DNA of 64,000 bases from Lojkania enalia (lineage: Eukaryota > Ascomycota > Dothideomycetes > Pleosporales): positions 822,059 to 886,058 of the forward strand of contig ML986580.1 of NCBI GenBank assembly GCA_010094045.1, written 5' to 3'. Positions 24,663-35,353 of the stretch are shown in pieces. Positions within the stretch are counted from its first letter, which is position 1, and every line of letters starts with the position of its first letter. A model generated the notes under the pieces. It worked only from the letters and a program-made list of their open reading frames with translations. It was not told the DNA's origin and did no database searches. The translations under genes were made by a program, and so were the position numbers.

Positions 24663-25649
24663 TCACTTCTTTCCGAAGCTCTTCTGCCTCTCCTTGTACT
24701 CCTTCACAATAGCGGAACACTCCACTTCTTGGCATAGTCTCTTCCGCCTTGAAGGATCAAGCTTGGTCGCAAACTCTAGTCCACTCGCCCTCTCGACAGC
24801 TTCAACTGGCACCTCAAAATCCTGCAGGGGCTTGCTGTTCGAAATAACCGCATTTGGCAAAACAAATGCTCCGAGAGCCACCTTCCCGCCGACTTTGCCG
24901 TCTTCCGCAAAGATAACCTTGTAGAAATGGGTAGGAACCGCAACATTCGGCGGCTGACCAATGACTTCGTAGCTCACCCTCCATTTCCCGTCTGGATCAC
25001 GCTTGGGAAGGTACAAAGGTCCAGTAACGATGCGGACGGAAGGATACGTCCCCGTCAGGCGGCGACAAAAGTCCTCGAAGTGCGCCCAGTAATCTCGATT
25101 GAACCCATCGCCAACCTGCGGGCACATGTTGCTCAGCAAAAAAGTGTCGTCCATGGCCTGCTGGCTCCACTTTGCGTCCGCAGCCGGGACCTGGTGGCCT
25201 CGATCGTAGCCTGAGCGGAAGTAGTCCTTCAGCTTCGCGCGAAACATCTCCGGTATTGATACATCCTCGACGAAGACGCTGTGCTTTCGGTCCGCATTAT
25301 TGTTTGCCAGCGATTCAGGCGTGATGTGCTCTGCGACCCACGCGGGGTTTCGAGTTCGGCGGTCGAAGGAAGAAGTCAAGGAGGCTGCGGGCCGGAGGTC
25401 GGCAACAGGACCGGGAAAGCCATATTGAAAGAGGCCATTCGGATCAACAAGTGGTTTCCTAGCTACGACTGCGGGAGAGGGGACTGGTGCCGGGGGCACT
25501 GGTCGAGGTGCCGAAGTAGTTGTTGTCGTAGTGGTGGACAATGTCGGCGAGGGCGGAGTCTCCCTCTTGAAAGAATAGAGCGCGGCGGTTGCTGCTGCGC
25601 CAGTTGCGGCGCTGGCGGCGGCAATGATCGCAAACGTAGTCTTTGACAT
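24663..25649 (-). CDS. NUC1: Mitochondrial endonuclease G (NUC1), DNA/RNA non-specific nuclease
   Basis: Single exon. I chose the ATG at 25649 (MSKTTFAIIAAASAATGAAA), giving 328 residues; an in-frame ATG at 25721 would add 24 residues (MGESSQESLFQRTSLFPLP...). The N-terminus is a hydrophobic targeting/anchor segment, followed by a Thr/Pro/Ala-rich linker. The beta-beta-alpha-metal nuclease core shows the DRGH motif (GYDRGHQVPAAD), the downstream metal-site asparagine region (LSNMCPQVGDGFNRDYW) and the family end (SNSKPLQDFEVPVEAVERAS). Nuc1 resides in mitochondria, acts in mitochondrial DNA turnover and is released during programmed cell death. It is divergent from the TCD gene. Confidence 0.94.
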   Translation of the reverse strand: MSKTTFAIIAAASAATGAAATAALYSFKRETPPSPTLSTTTTTTTSAPRPVPPAPVPSPAVVARKPLVDPNGLFQYGFPGPVADLRPAASLTSSFDRRTRNPAWVAEHITPESLANNNADRKHSVFVEDVSIPEMFRAKLKDYFRSGYDRGHQVPAADAKWSQQAMDDTFLLSNMCPQVGDGFNRDYWAHFEDFCRRLTGTYPSVRIVTGPLYLPKRDPDGKWRVSYEVIGQPPNVAVPTHFYKVIFAEDGKVGGKVALGAFVLPNAVISNSKPLQDFEVPVEAVERASGLEFATKLDPSRRKRLCQEVECSAIVKEYKERQKSFGKK

Positions 25650-26063
25650 TGCGATTTCAATGATAGGCAGAGGAAAGAGGGAGGTACGCTGAAAAAGGCT
25701 TTCCTGCGACGACTCTCCCAACTTAAAGGCAGCCTGCCGTCCCCTGGAGATCAGATGCGCAGACTGCGCGTGGGGAATGTCTCAGACGCGTCGACGGCGG
25801 GCGCTACGGTTCGCCAGCGGCTATTAAACATGGAGGTCATCTGAATTTCGCTGCGAAGAGAGGTTGTGCTTATGTCATTAACGCCTAACCGTTTTAGTGA
25901 GGTAGCAAAAGCATCCTAGGTCCGCACCGCCATCATCCATGGGTCGTCTATAGTCCTCAAAATTACCACTAAACTTCCGGAGCATCTAAGAGCCCTCAAA
26001 GTTACTATGCCGATCTCGTAACAAAGTGTCACCATATTCCCTTAGAAGGTTATATCATTCGAG
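25650..26063. promoter_or_regulatory. Divergent NUC1 / TCD promoter region
   Basis: 414 bp between divergent starts of two genes whose products are both expected at mitochondria. It overlaps the possible 24-residue N-terminal extension of NUC1. No specific site recognised. Confidence 0.4.
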
Positions 26064-27725
26064 ATGTCCTCTTGGATTTCTCGAGCAATAGAAAGTCGAC
26101 ATGGCCAGTTGATCACCACCGCCGTAGTCTCCGGTGTAGTGGTGGGTGGGACTATTCTTGGATTCCAAAAAGCCAAACGGATGTATCGAGTTGCCCAGTT
26201 AAAAGATTCAATACCGGACATCGGCGAAAACCATCATGCGACTAGAGTAAGTACTACATTCAATATAAAACCGGGCCCATCGACCTATAGCATATGAATA
26301 GACCCGTTCATCAACTTGGATCGATGCTAATACATTGAAGATTACCGAGTATGGAGCAGCTTCTGAAGCCTTCCAACCCAGTAAGGAAGACGAAAGAAAC
26401 ATGGAGCTCGCCGCAAGAGCAAGGAGAGGTGACTATGCTGAAGGTAAATTGTCCTTGAATAGAAGCTGGAGCAGTAGCGAAGTAGTTAACAGCGCCCAAT
26501 AGACCTTGTCCTAGAACAATTGGCAAGGAACCGAGTTTTCCTCACAGACGATGGCCTCGACAAACTTCGGACCGCGTTCGTAATTGTTGTCGGATGCGGT
26601 GGCGTCGGTTCGCACGCCACGGCATCACTCGCCCGCTCTGGTGTCTCTAAGCTTCGACTGATCGATTTCGATCAAGTCACATTGTCATCTCTCAACCGAC
26701 ATGCCGTAGCAACCTTAGCGGACGTTGGAACCCCGAAAGTGCATACCATCCGTCGAAGACTAGAACAAATCACCCCTTGGACCTATTTTGACTGTCGGAA
26801 TGAGCTCTTTAGTGAAGTCAGTGCTCCTAACCAGCTAGCTCCGCTGAATGGCCAAGCGCCGGACTATGTTATCGATGCAATCGATAATATTGACAGTAAG
26901 GTCGCATTACTGAAGTACTGCCACGACAACAATCTTCGTGTTATCTCTTCCATGGGCGCGGGTTGCAAGTCGGATCCTACGAGGATCTTCATTGGTGATA
27001 TCTCTGCAAGCACCGATGATCCGCTATCTAAGTCCACTCGTAGGAGACTCCGGGCAATGGGCGTCAAAGACGGGATTCCGGTCGTGTTCTCTACAGAGAA
27101 GCCGGGCCCAGGTAAAGCTGAACTTCTGCCACTACCAGAAGAAGAGTTCACGAAAGGTCAGGTCGGCGAATTAGGAGTCCTGCCAGATTTCCGAGTCAGA
27201 ATATTGCCTGTATTAGGGACTATGCCAGCGATCTTCGGCCTAGCTGTCGCAAACCACGTCATCCTAGAAATCGCAGGATATCCACATGACTATCTCCCCT
27301 CGAAATCCAGAGACAAGATGTACGACGGTATTCTAGGCGCATTGCAAGGAGCTGAGGAAAAGCTAGCAAAATCGAGAGGCTTCGATTTCCAAGGCCTTAA
27401 GATCCCCATAACTCAAGATGATGTCGGATATCTAGTCGAAGAAGTGTATCACGGCAGGAGTATCGTAAGTGGGCTTTCAACGCGCCTGGCTTTAGTACGA
27501 TGGAACAAGCCCGTTGATGAGATCATCGATGATCGCACACCTGGACAGAAGAATTCGTTACTTCAAATGAAGGAACTCGTGCTCATGACCAAGGAAGAAG
27601 CCATGAAACATCAAAAAGAGGTTCTGCAAGGAGATAAAAGGCCGGAAGATTTGTATAATAAGAAAATATTGGCGACTGTCGATAGCAAGATGAGGGAAGA
27701 GGAGAAATATGAGCGGTTCAGGTAA
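26064..27725 (+). CDS. tRNA N6-threonylcarbamoyladenosine dehydratase (TCD1/2, CsdL/TcdA family)
   Basis: Three exons: 26064-26246, 26341-26443, 26503-27725 (502 residues). The N-terminus has a membrane segment (LITTAVVSGVVVGGTILGF) as in yeast Tcd1/Tcd2, which sit in the mitochondrial outer membrane. The E1-like adenylation domain follows, with nucleotide loop VGCGGVGSHATASLARSG, LIDFDQVTLSSLNRHAVA, and DAIDNIDSKVALLKYCHDN. The family converts t6A37 of ANN-decoding tRNAs to cyclic ct6A in an ATP-dependent dehydration. Yeast has two paralogues, so I leave the number open. Confidence 0.93.
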
Positions 27726-28130
27726 CGGATAGGCGAGTGTCACCCTGTCTTGTACCAATATATTTTGTTGCGTAGGTTGAAGCATACAGGTCTCGACGTT
27801 TGCAGTAGCAATTGGAGATACCTGAATCTTGAATAGCGCAAGCCACGCATGTACGTATGTATACCCAGCAAACATGTCATAACGTAAAATACACAGTTTG
27901 ATTGTAGATGCTGTTTGCCTAGTCCACCGGAGATATTATACCTCTATCCTTGTTTAGGAATAGCTGACTTGTCGATCTACACAATCCTTGTTAGTCCAGG
28001 TCTAAAATTGACCTTCCCGTAGCAACGTCTTCTAGGGTTTCTAGTACGAGCCAGTGCCAATTTTCTTTGAGTGTACTCTTTCTGTACTATAAAGTCTTGC
28101 TAGCAAAGTACGTCGCAAACGCTAGTCACC
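27726..28130. other. Intergenic
   Basis: About 405 bp between the TCD gene and the next plus-strand gene. No gene or repeat seen. Confidence 0.5.
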
Positions 28131-29100
28131 ATGATATCAAAAGAGAACGAGAATGATCTCGAAACCCGCGCGATTACCCAATTCGACGCGCTCGTCAAGA
28201 AAGGCGAGATATTTTGGGAGCCGACCGAAGAAATCAGGGTCCAGCAGGAGCCATTCGACGTAAGTTAGTAATTCATTTCCCACGTGGTTCAATCCTGCGA
28301 GTCTTCAAAAATCCACTTGAATTCATCGACACTAGATCTAATTTCTCTTCGCGAAATAGATCTATTTCCGCGTGTCGCCGATAACAACGTCCAAACCATA
28401 CAATCCGCACAATCCTTCGCGTCGACCAGGTTTCCAGGATGATGACCCGGATTTCACTCTCTGCACCATCGCTCCCAACCACAAACTCATCCTAAATAAG
28501 TATTGCTGGCTTAGGCCCCAACTCATTCTACACACGCTCGACTTCCAATCCCAGCGAGACTTGCTCACGAACGCCGATTTCGAAGCTTCATGCGTCGTTC
28601 TGCAGCAGATTGGTGACCGGTACATGGTCATCTTCAACGGCGGTCCCGAGGCAGGCAGTAGTGTCGCGCACAAGCATCTACAAATATTCCCACGCCCGGA
28701 GTGGGAAACCGTGGGTGACGAAATCGCTTCACACAATGCACCCCATAAGAAGCTACCATTCTATTACCGGCTTTCCTTACTTCAAAAGATGCTCTCTATC
28801 AAAGAAATCCACGACCTCTACCAGAAGATGTGCACCGAACTCAGCATCGAGAATAATGTTGCGCACTCAGTAGTTCTGACTGACTCATGGCTGATGGTTA
28901 TTCCGCGCAAGACTGCGAATATTCAGGGCAATATCCCGGATGCGCCAATGCAAGGTGGCGCTAATGCCATGCTTGGGATGGAGTGGTTAAAGACGAAGGA
29001 ACAGTTTGAGAATTGGATAGTGTATGGCCCAATGCGGGCAGTGGCTGAGTTTGGCATAAGGGATGAGGAATATGAGCGGAAGGATTCAAATGATGGGTAG
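28131..29100 (+). CDS. ATP adenylyltransferase / Ap4A phosphorylase-like protein (APA1/2 type, HIT superfamily)
   Basis: Two exons, 28131-28259 and 28360-29100, 289 residues. The N-terminal part (MISKENENDLETRAITQFDA) and the core (PNHKLILNKYCWLRPQLILH) match the Apa N-terminal domain. The catalytic histidine motif is GSSVAHKHLQIF, preceded by MVIFNGGPEAG. A second domain has SVVLTDSWLMVIPR. Apa1/Apa2 cleave Ap4A with phosphate to ATP and ADP in the cytoplasm. Length is slightly under the roughly 320 residues of the yeast enzymes. The intron of 100 nt is longer than most neighbours. Confidence 0.9.
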
Positions 29101-29492
29101 TTAGCATCTATCAGAGCTATCTTTAAAAGAGACTGAGACATTGTAGCCTTCAATATGTAAACAGTTTGAACAACGGTGTTGCGAAGAGGGTTCTGGAATG
29201 GTTCCTGTGACATTTGTCTGGCAGAAGCGGATCGGCGAACTGATCATCCTGCCAACTAGTTACCGGCCACGAGACAAATAGTACAAAATTTAGCCTCCTC
29301 TTCGTTTTTAGACTGTATGTATGTGAATGGAATATTGCTCAAAAGAAAGTTGATAGCGGCCCAAATTTCCTAAACGTCACTCATACAGTTACGGACAACT
29401 TTGCTTTCCGCAGTCACAAACGGAAAGAGGGGATGTGAATCCACACCGCACACTATTTCCGATCATTTAAACGCCATCCGCATATTTCACGC
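29101..29492. other. Intergenic
   Basis: About 390 bp with no coding signal beyond short frames. Confidence 0.45.
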
Positions 29493-30068
29493 ATGTCCTC
29501 TAGTCACAACTCTTCTCCGCCTTCACCGGCACGACCTACCTCCAAAAACCCACTGCACCACACTTCCGGAAACTCCACCGCAACAACTTTACTCGAGCCC
29601 CCTAAGATGTCTCACAACCCTTTCTCCAACCGGGTCTTCTGCCCCTGCCCGTACCTCATGCTGGCCACATTCTTCTGGTTCATATTTCTCCTCCCCATCC
29701 TCTTCCTCTTCAGTTTCTTCACCGGCTGGTCCTTTTACAAATTCAAGCGGAAATGGGACTACAAAGCCAAGAAGCGGGAAATCAAGATCAAGGATACCGA
29801 GCTCCGGGCGAAAAGATTGCTAGAGAAGGAAAGGGAACTAAAAGAGAAGGAAAGGGAGCTGAATGAGCGGATAGCGGGCGCTAGGGGGGATTTGCGGGGT
29901 GTCGCGGAGAGAGGGACGTTGGGTGTGAGGAGCAAAGAGGTCAGGATGCTGGAGAGCGCGGCTCCGTGGCGCTCGAGGGCTTTTAGTTTTGACAGTGGGA
30001 GGACACGGTTGCCGGTAAAGGGCAGGGAGAAGAGTGCGGACGAGCATCGTGCGAAGGGAGAACTCTAG
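29493..30068 (+). CDS. Small single-span membrane protein with charged coiled coil, function unknown
   Basis: Single exon, 191 residues from the ATG at 29493; a second ATG at 29607 (MSHNPFSNRVFCPCPYL) would give 153. After a Ser/Pro/Thr-rich start comes a Cys-Pro segment (FCPCPYLM) and one long hydrophobic span (TFFWFIFLLPILFLFSFFTG). A highly charged heptad-like helix follows (KKREIKIKDTELRAKRLLEK, ERELKEKERELNERI), then a basic tail. No family recognised. The pattern of one transmembrane helix followed by a coiled coil suggests a membrane-anchored cytosolic scaffold. Moderate confidence that it is expressed. Confidence 0.6.
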   Translation: MSSSHNSSPPSPARPTSKNPLHHTSGNSTATTLLEPPKMSHNPFSNRVFCPCPYLMLATFFWFIFLLPILFLFSFFTGWSFYKFKRKWDYKAKKREIKIKDTELRAKRLLEKERELKEKERELNERIAGARGDLRGVAERGTLGVRSKEVRMLESAAPWRSRAFSFDSGRTRLPVKGREKSADEHRAKGEL

Positions 30069-30824
30069 GATGCGGATGCGGCGATGCTGAACAGCAACAG
30101 CGTTTCTAGGAAGGGCTTGCGATTTGACTTCGAGGACTAGCTTTTGAGAGGATGGCTTTTTGGAGAGGCAATGGGAATGCGCTAGGTGTGATAGACCCAA
30201 TGGATCGTAGGCGCACTACGCCGCAGTAAATGGTAGTTTTCGCAGTAGAACACGATCGTATTATTTTGGGCATGTGAAAGTTATTGAGAGTCTAACAGTA
30301 TACATTTCTGCAACTTTATGCAGGGTCAACGGTATATATAGCAGGATATTGAAAATAGTACGTCTACAACATCATAAAGACAGGATTTGTACCAGGATGG
30401 TGTGACGAATCAATGATATTAGCGTCCTTTTAAGGTGGTTGCATGTGAAAACTATAACGTGATAGAGCCGGCATCGGTTACCGTATAATAGGGTTAAGAC
30501 GGTCAGTCGTATATGAAAGGACAATAAGTCATAATAGCCATTTCACATGCGTAGAACATTAAATTATAGTGGGCTATTTCGTTTATTTGTTTATTTGATT
30601 ATTGTGGGTGTTGGGATGTTTCTGTCCATGCCCACGCTCGATATCCGGGGCCACCTTTTAGTAAAGTCCATGCTCGGAGAAACCCATATTCAGTCAAAGC
30701 CCATGTGGAATCTAACTATTCTTGCTTTCATGGTCACAGCTCGTACCAAATCAAGGCCAATACTCTGCTCTTGTCCATAATACTCGAACATTTCAACACC
30801 AATCACCATCAACCTCGAACCGTC

Positions 30825-30976
30825 ACTCTTCTAACCATGAGGCCCTGTACGAAGACAGTCTACCACACGCATAGCCAGGAGCAATCCATTTAAGTCCCTC
30901 ACTCTTCTGGTCATGAGGCCCTGTACGAAGACAGTCTACCACACGCATGACCAGGAGCGATCCATCACTTGACATC
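30825..30976. repeat. Tandem duplication, two copies of 76 bp
   Basis: Copy 1 spans 30825-30900 and copy 2 spans 30901-30976, with exact 76-bp spacing. The core ATGAGGCCCTGTACGAAGAC occurs at 30838 and 30914. The copies differ at a few scattered sites, and the last ~10 bases diverge. Confidence 0.92.
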
Positions 30977-31357
30977 CCAAATACCCACGACCCAAACAAA
31001 TATCCAAACACTAGGGACCCTGTGGCCTTGAACCACACCCTACACCATGATCCTTAACGTTCAAGCCGGTCGAGCTCAACGTTGCACCAATCCGCAGATC
31101 GGGAACGCCCAGAACCACAAGGATTCTGTCCGGTGCCCAGTGTTTCTCACTGTTCGGTTCGGTTCGAATCTTCGATCATGAAGTGTCGGTGGTGTCGATT
31201 TAACATGAAGGTGAAATGAGTGTCGGAGGCTCGAATTGTTTGTCTTTATGTCAAAGTTGACATGACATTTGTGACTCGTGTGAAGTAGAAAGTCTTGAGT
31301 TAGGTGAAAGTGGAAGACATGAGGCCATGCTGTTGGACTTTAGGTCGAGGCAGGCAG

Positions 31358-31501
31358 CATGAAGGATATGATTGAAGTTTTTAGTCAAGACCACATGAGT
31401 CGAAGTTGGTTGGGTTTTGATTGACCCAACATGAGTGAAACTTGGTCGAATTTTGGTCAACGCCACATGAGCCGAAGTTGGTCGGTTTTTGGTACGGTCT
31501 T
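31358..31501. repeat. Degenerate 36-bp minisatellite, about four copies
   Basis: Units begin CATGA at 31358, 31394, 31430 and 31466, exactly 36 bp apart. The shared skeleton is CATGAGNCGAARTTGGT, then a T-rich block and GTCAA-like end. More decayed CATGA-starting segments occur upstream (31261, 31318). Confidence 0.8.
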
Positions 31502-32868
31502 TGTCGGAGTGGGGAGAAATAAAAGCAGTGAGGGATGTGGGAGGGGGTTCTTATATAGTATGCAAAGGCCGTGGAAGGCTTGGCGCGCTAGCAGAGCACC
31601 CCATTGGCCGCTCTCGAAGGTTCTATCGGGCTAGAAACAACTGGTAAAGCCTCTAGCTGGCTGCCTTTACCTTGTGGATGCGGGGGGTTTATTTTGTTGG
31701 CTTCTAGGGCGAGTTGAGGGCGTCATACTAGCCTAGTGCCGAGTCAAGGTGAAGGCGATGAGGATGAGTCGCAATTGCAGGACCTATGTGGATGTTTGCT
31801 AAGTAGATTTTCATATAGCAGGAATTAGGTATTCCGCACTATGGCTGTTGTCTATTCCTGAAGTTAGTACCAGTGGCTTTATTGTCTAGGCCTAGAATGA
31901 CATATCTGTAATTGAGTCTGAAGACCATACGAATCGGAGTATAAATGATCTACAGCACCTAAATCGAGTCATTGAGTCCTAAGCCGGTGTTGAGTCGTCT
32001 TCGGTATGAGCCACTCGTGAGTGGAAGGTCTCAAACATTTGCCAGGGCTCCACAACACGCCACACTATCCCGGAGGATATGAGAGCACTTACGAGTATTC
32101 TGCAGGTGACCATTGCCCGCGTTTAACTAAATTAGACGCCATTAACAGATCGACGAAAAGCATCCGGAAGAGAAATCCTCATTCAATCCCGTATCATAGA
32201 CTCTTGATATACTACGTTGATTCCCGCGCTCCCGTGAATGTGTTGTCAAGGTCTCCTAGTCGCTCGCATCTTGTCTCAAAATTGAATTGCTCATAAACAG
32301 GAAGGAGTAAAGCCAGTTTCTCCTCAACTCATTGAATGAAAAGCAGAAAATCAATTTGTTCGAGGAGGTTGTGATAAGGAAAGGCGGAGTTTCTCCATTC
32401 CACAGGAATCACCACAATGAGTCTGCTTATCTTACTAACTTACTCTCTCTAATTACCTCTTCATATTATCCTCCAAAGATGAAGTAAACAATGGCTTAGG
32501 CGATCTGAGCATTGGCTCTAATAGCGTTGTGTGGTCAACAAAGGCTCAGATTCTATACTGGTATAATGGCCGATAGATTATTCCGGGCACTGGGTTGGTG
32601 CTACCAATATAGATTCATAAACGGCCAGTATCTATTGATACTAATTAGCGTTAAAATTCCAGATGAAGCTCGCAAAGGGGCCTGTAGAAATGTTGCTTGA
32701 TACACACGGTTTTTGCATGATCAACTGCATGGGTTGAAGTCGGAAGCGAGGCCTGGGCGTCGGAAGTGGTGAAGTCATGGATCCCGACCCTAGAATGCGT
32801 AAGGCGCGGCTCGCGACTTTTTTTGAGCTCACCAGCCACCAACCTCGATATCTCCAACGCCCCTGTTA

Positions 32869-33875
32869 ATGGCTTCCAACTACACATGCAGAGCCTGCTT
32901 GAGGGCCCTTTCGACATCTTCGTCCCTGTTGCCCCAGGTAATGGCTTCCCACGCAGCTCCTACAAGCTATTTCTAATGTGACCAGCCAAATGCCTTACCG
33001 CGAGCTGCAGCCCTCCGCAGACTTCCTCAGCTCCGTCACAATGCGTCCACGGGCGCTGAAGCTGGCCGGCGTGACATCTCCAAGAAAATCCCCGAAACGC
33101 CAATGACATCTCGATCAGCAAGTGTCGCGCAAGCGTTCCGAAAGAGGGCACCCATCGTGACGGAAACGTACGTCGCGTACGGCGCCACGGGCGATCTGAT
33201 CAAGGAATGCGTGCGACAAGGCGACTACACAATACCTCAGGCTGCAGAAAACGGCGCAGAAATACCTACGGATGAGACGGGGGCGCACATTGGCGTGGGG
33301 ACTGGCTGGTGGTACGAATGTAGGCGTTCGCCCGGAGAGCAGGAGAGGAGATTGTGCTAATTTTTTCACCAGCGCTGGGGCTTCAGCCGACGTTTATCAA
33401 TTGGGCGCAGATAACATTCATACATATGTACATGCTGCAGGTCCGCTTCCGCATGTTCCCTGACACGCATGCGTCGGTTTGGATCCAACATTTGACGAAT
33501 CATCTCTTCTACACAGCCGAAGACCGACTTGTAGTATGGCACAAGCTGAATACCAACTCGCTGCGCCAGAAATACCTCAAAGATCTCTTCGCGCAGTGGC
33601 GCGCAGTCCTTTTATCCTACGACGAGGGCTTGGTCAAAGGCGATGCGATGCTGGCAGCAGCCATCTGGAGGAATCTGCTTGCTGGCCGTGAGGATGTTGA
33701 TTTTGAGAAATTGGCGGAAATTGTAGCATACATGAGAAGGGAGCTCAGGAGGCTCGACCAAGCCAGCGACGATGAGGTGGCAGGCGGCAAATGGAAGTTC
33801 AACAGCAACCCCGGGAGAGAGGCGGATACCGTTGCGAGGCCGAGCGCTGCAATGAAGCGGGATGATAAGGCTTAG
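32869..33875 (+). CDS. CBP3: Ubiquinol-cytochrome c chaperone CBP3 (UQCC1-type), mitochondrial
   Basis: Three exons: 32869-32937, 32986-33319, 33373-33875 (301 residues). Exon 1 encodes a mitochondrial presequence (MASNYTCRACLRALSTSSSL) that continues into RAAALRRLPQLRHNAS. The chaperone domain has TGWWYE joined across intron 2 to LGLQPTFINWAQITFIHMYM, then VRFRMFPDTHASVWIQHLTN and FYTAEDRLVVWHKLNTNSLR. Cbp3, with Cbp6, binds the mitoribosome and newly made cytochrome b for assembly of complex III. The C-terminus is a hydrophilic low-complexity extension. Exon 1 and the 48-nt first intron are inferred from presequence character and splice sites, and are less certain than the rest. Confidence 0.9.
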
Positions 33876-34633
33876 CTCATCGAGAGGCTAGGAAGAGCGG
33901 TAGGGCGGATATAGCTGCTAGAACCTGAAACTCGCCACGAGGCTTCAGGACTGCTCAGTTTTCTGGCTCTGGAGTTATCAATCATCTCAAACCGTCTAGG
34001 GGGCTATGGTAAACGAGCTGCCCGGTTCATGTAGTAAACAAACTGTATCCTACTGTAAGATACTCCGCGTATATGCAACGTCTCACGGACAAGAGGAAAA
34101 TAATCACTGTATTATACCATCAGATAAGCTCTTCTTCATCTCTATGTATATCATGGTTCTTCACAATCTTTCGTCGGAAGCAGCTGAAAGGTAGGACGAA
34201 TGCCACCAAAACCAAGAACCATGTAAAATGGGAACGCCGGGGCCGAGTGATTTGAATTCAGAGGTGCATGCTGTTTGCATGACTTAACGGTTCCAAATAG
34301 CACTGCTGTTGCCTCATTTTCCTTCTCTTCGGGTCGCGAAGCCGGCAACTGCCTCATGGACACACTTGTTCTTGTAACCGACTTCAGAGGACGAGTAAAG
34401 AGGTACGTAGGTGGCAACTCACTAAGCAACTGAGGAACTGATCATGTGTTTAAGTCAATGGTTGCTATACATACTTGGGGGTCCGCTCTGCAGACCTATG
34501 CCCCATAAACCCCGCTTGCGAATATAGCCATCCATTGATAGCAACAGACAAAGCGTGCAATCATATAACAAAAACCGCGAAAACGGCAAACGCCAATCCA
34601 TTTACACATACGCTCACTTCACCTCCACTGCCC
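33876..34633. other. Intergenic
   Basis: About 760 bp between the CBP3 3' end and the 3' end of the minus-strand hypothetical gene. No supported gene or repeat. Confidence 0.5.
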
Positions 34634-35353
34634 CTAAATACTCAGCCCACTCCTCAACTCCTCGGCCAACCGCTCCAGCACATCCTGCTCTTCACCCACA
34701 CCCTCACATTGGACCTTCGCATCGTCCCATAGAGGACCCGCTAGCCCACACCCCCCCTCAACCTCCCTCCCCGCCCTCTGCACAACACATGCCCCCAGCA
34801 CCCCAACCCATACCGCCACCCTCTCCTTCTCGCTCCCCCACCACCTCATCCCTTCCTCCCTCGCCGCCGCAATCAGCGCCTCCGCCACGCCTCTCCACTC
34901 TACAACCTCCCCTTCTCGAACCGGCAGCGTGCGTACTAAGATACATACGTCGAAGTAGAAGCCCGGGTCGGGGACGCGGAAGATAGGTGCCATGGTCTGG
35001 AACGCGGTGTAGAGGCCGGAGGTGGAGAAGGGCATGGTGAGGTGAGATGGGTGGCTGTGGGCGTGGTGAAGGAGGGAGGAGATGTGCGGGGCGTTGTGTC
35101 TGGAGGGTTGAAAACTATTGGTGTTGATATTGGGAGAGGTGGTGGTGGTGGTGGTAGTGGTGGATGGGTGCGTGGTTTCTGTAGTTTCGCCGTCCGTGAA
35201 TTCGGGCGGGGACATTGTGGACAGATTATACGGGTTGGTGAGCGGGAAGCTGATGCTAGCGGGCTTGGGGCGCGGTTTGAAGTAGATCCAATTCGGATGT
35301 ATGCTTGTCGATGGTGTAGGGGGGGCGGATGCAGCGGAGAATGGGGAGAACAT
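34634..35353 (-). CDS. Hypothetical protein with Ser/Thr/Pro-rich N-terminus
   Basis: Single frame, 239 residues from the ATG at 35353 (MFSPFSAASAPPTPSTS). The first half is low complexity, with a run of eight threonines and many Pro, Ser and His. The second half looks folded (FYFDVCILVRTLP, EWRGVAEALIAAAREEGMRW, VAVWVGVLGACVVQR, then DVLERLAEELRSGLSI). No family recognised. Antisense frames over the same region are longer than expected, but they are glycine-rich mirror images of the Ser/Thr/Pro sequence and are taken as shadows. Confidence 0.55.
   Translation of the reverse strand: MFSPFSAASAPPTPSTSIHPNWIYFKPRPKPASISFPLTNPYNLSTMSPPEFTDGETTETTHPSTTTTTTTTSPNINTNSFQPSRHNAPHISSLLHHAHSHPSHLTMPFSTSGLYTAFQTMAPIFRVPDPGFYFDVCILVRTLPVREGEVVEWRGVAEALIAAAREEGMRWWGSEKERVAVWVGVLGACVVQRAGREVEGGCGLAGPLWDDAKVQCEGVGEEQDVLERLAEELRSGLSI

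Larger units (their letters stand above)
30069..32868. other. 2.8-kb gene desert with repeats
   Basis: No supported gene. Holds the 76-bp tandem duplication (30825-30976), the 36-bp minisatellite (about 31358-31501) and AT-rich DNA at 30240-30620. A TATA-containing GC/AT mosaic at about 31500-31640 looks like regulatory or old transposon sequence, but I found no LTR ends, primer site or reverse-transcriptase frame. Confidence 0.5.

Noticed and set aside
19431..26063. Secondary-metabolite cluster around the tyrosinase
   Set aside because: Neighbours are a secretory lectin and mitochondrial housekeeping genes; no synthase, transporter or regulator is present.
31150..31170. GGTTCGAATC resembling a tRNA T-arm
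   Set aside because: No matching acceptor, D-arm or anticodon stem can be built around it on either strand.
31500..31640. Possible LTR fragment (TATATAG near the minisatellite)
   Set aside because: No paired terminal repeat, primer-binding site, target duplication or transposon coding sequence found.
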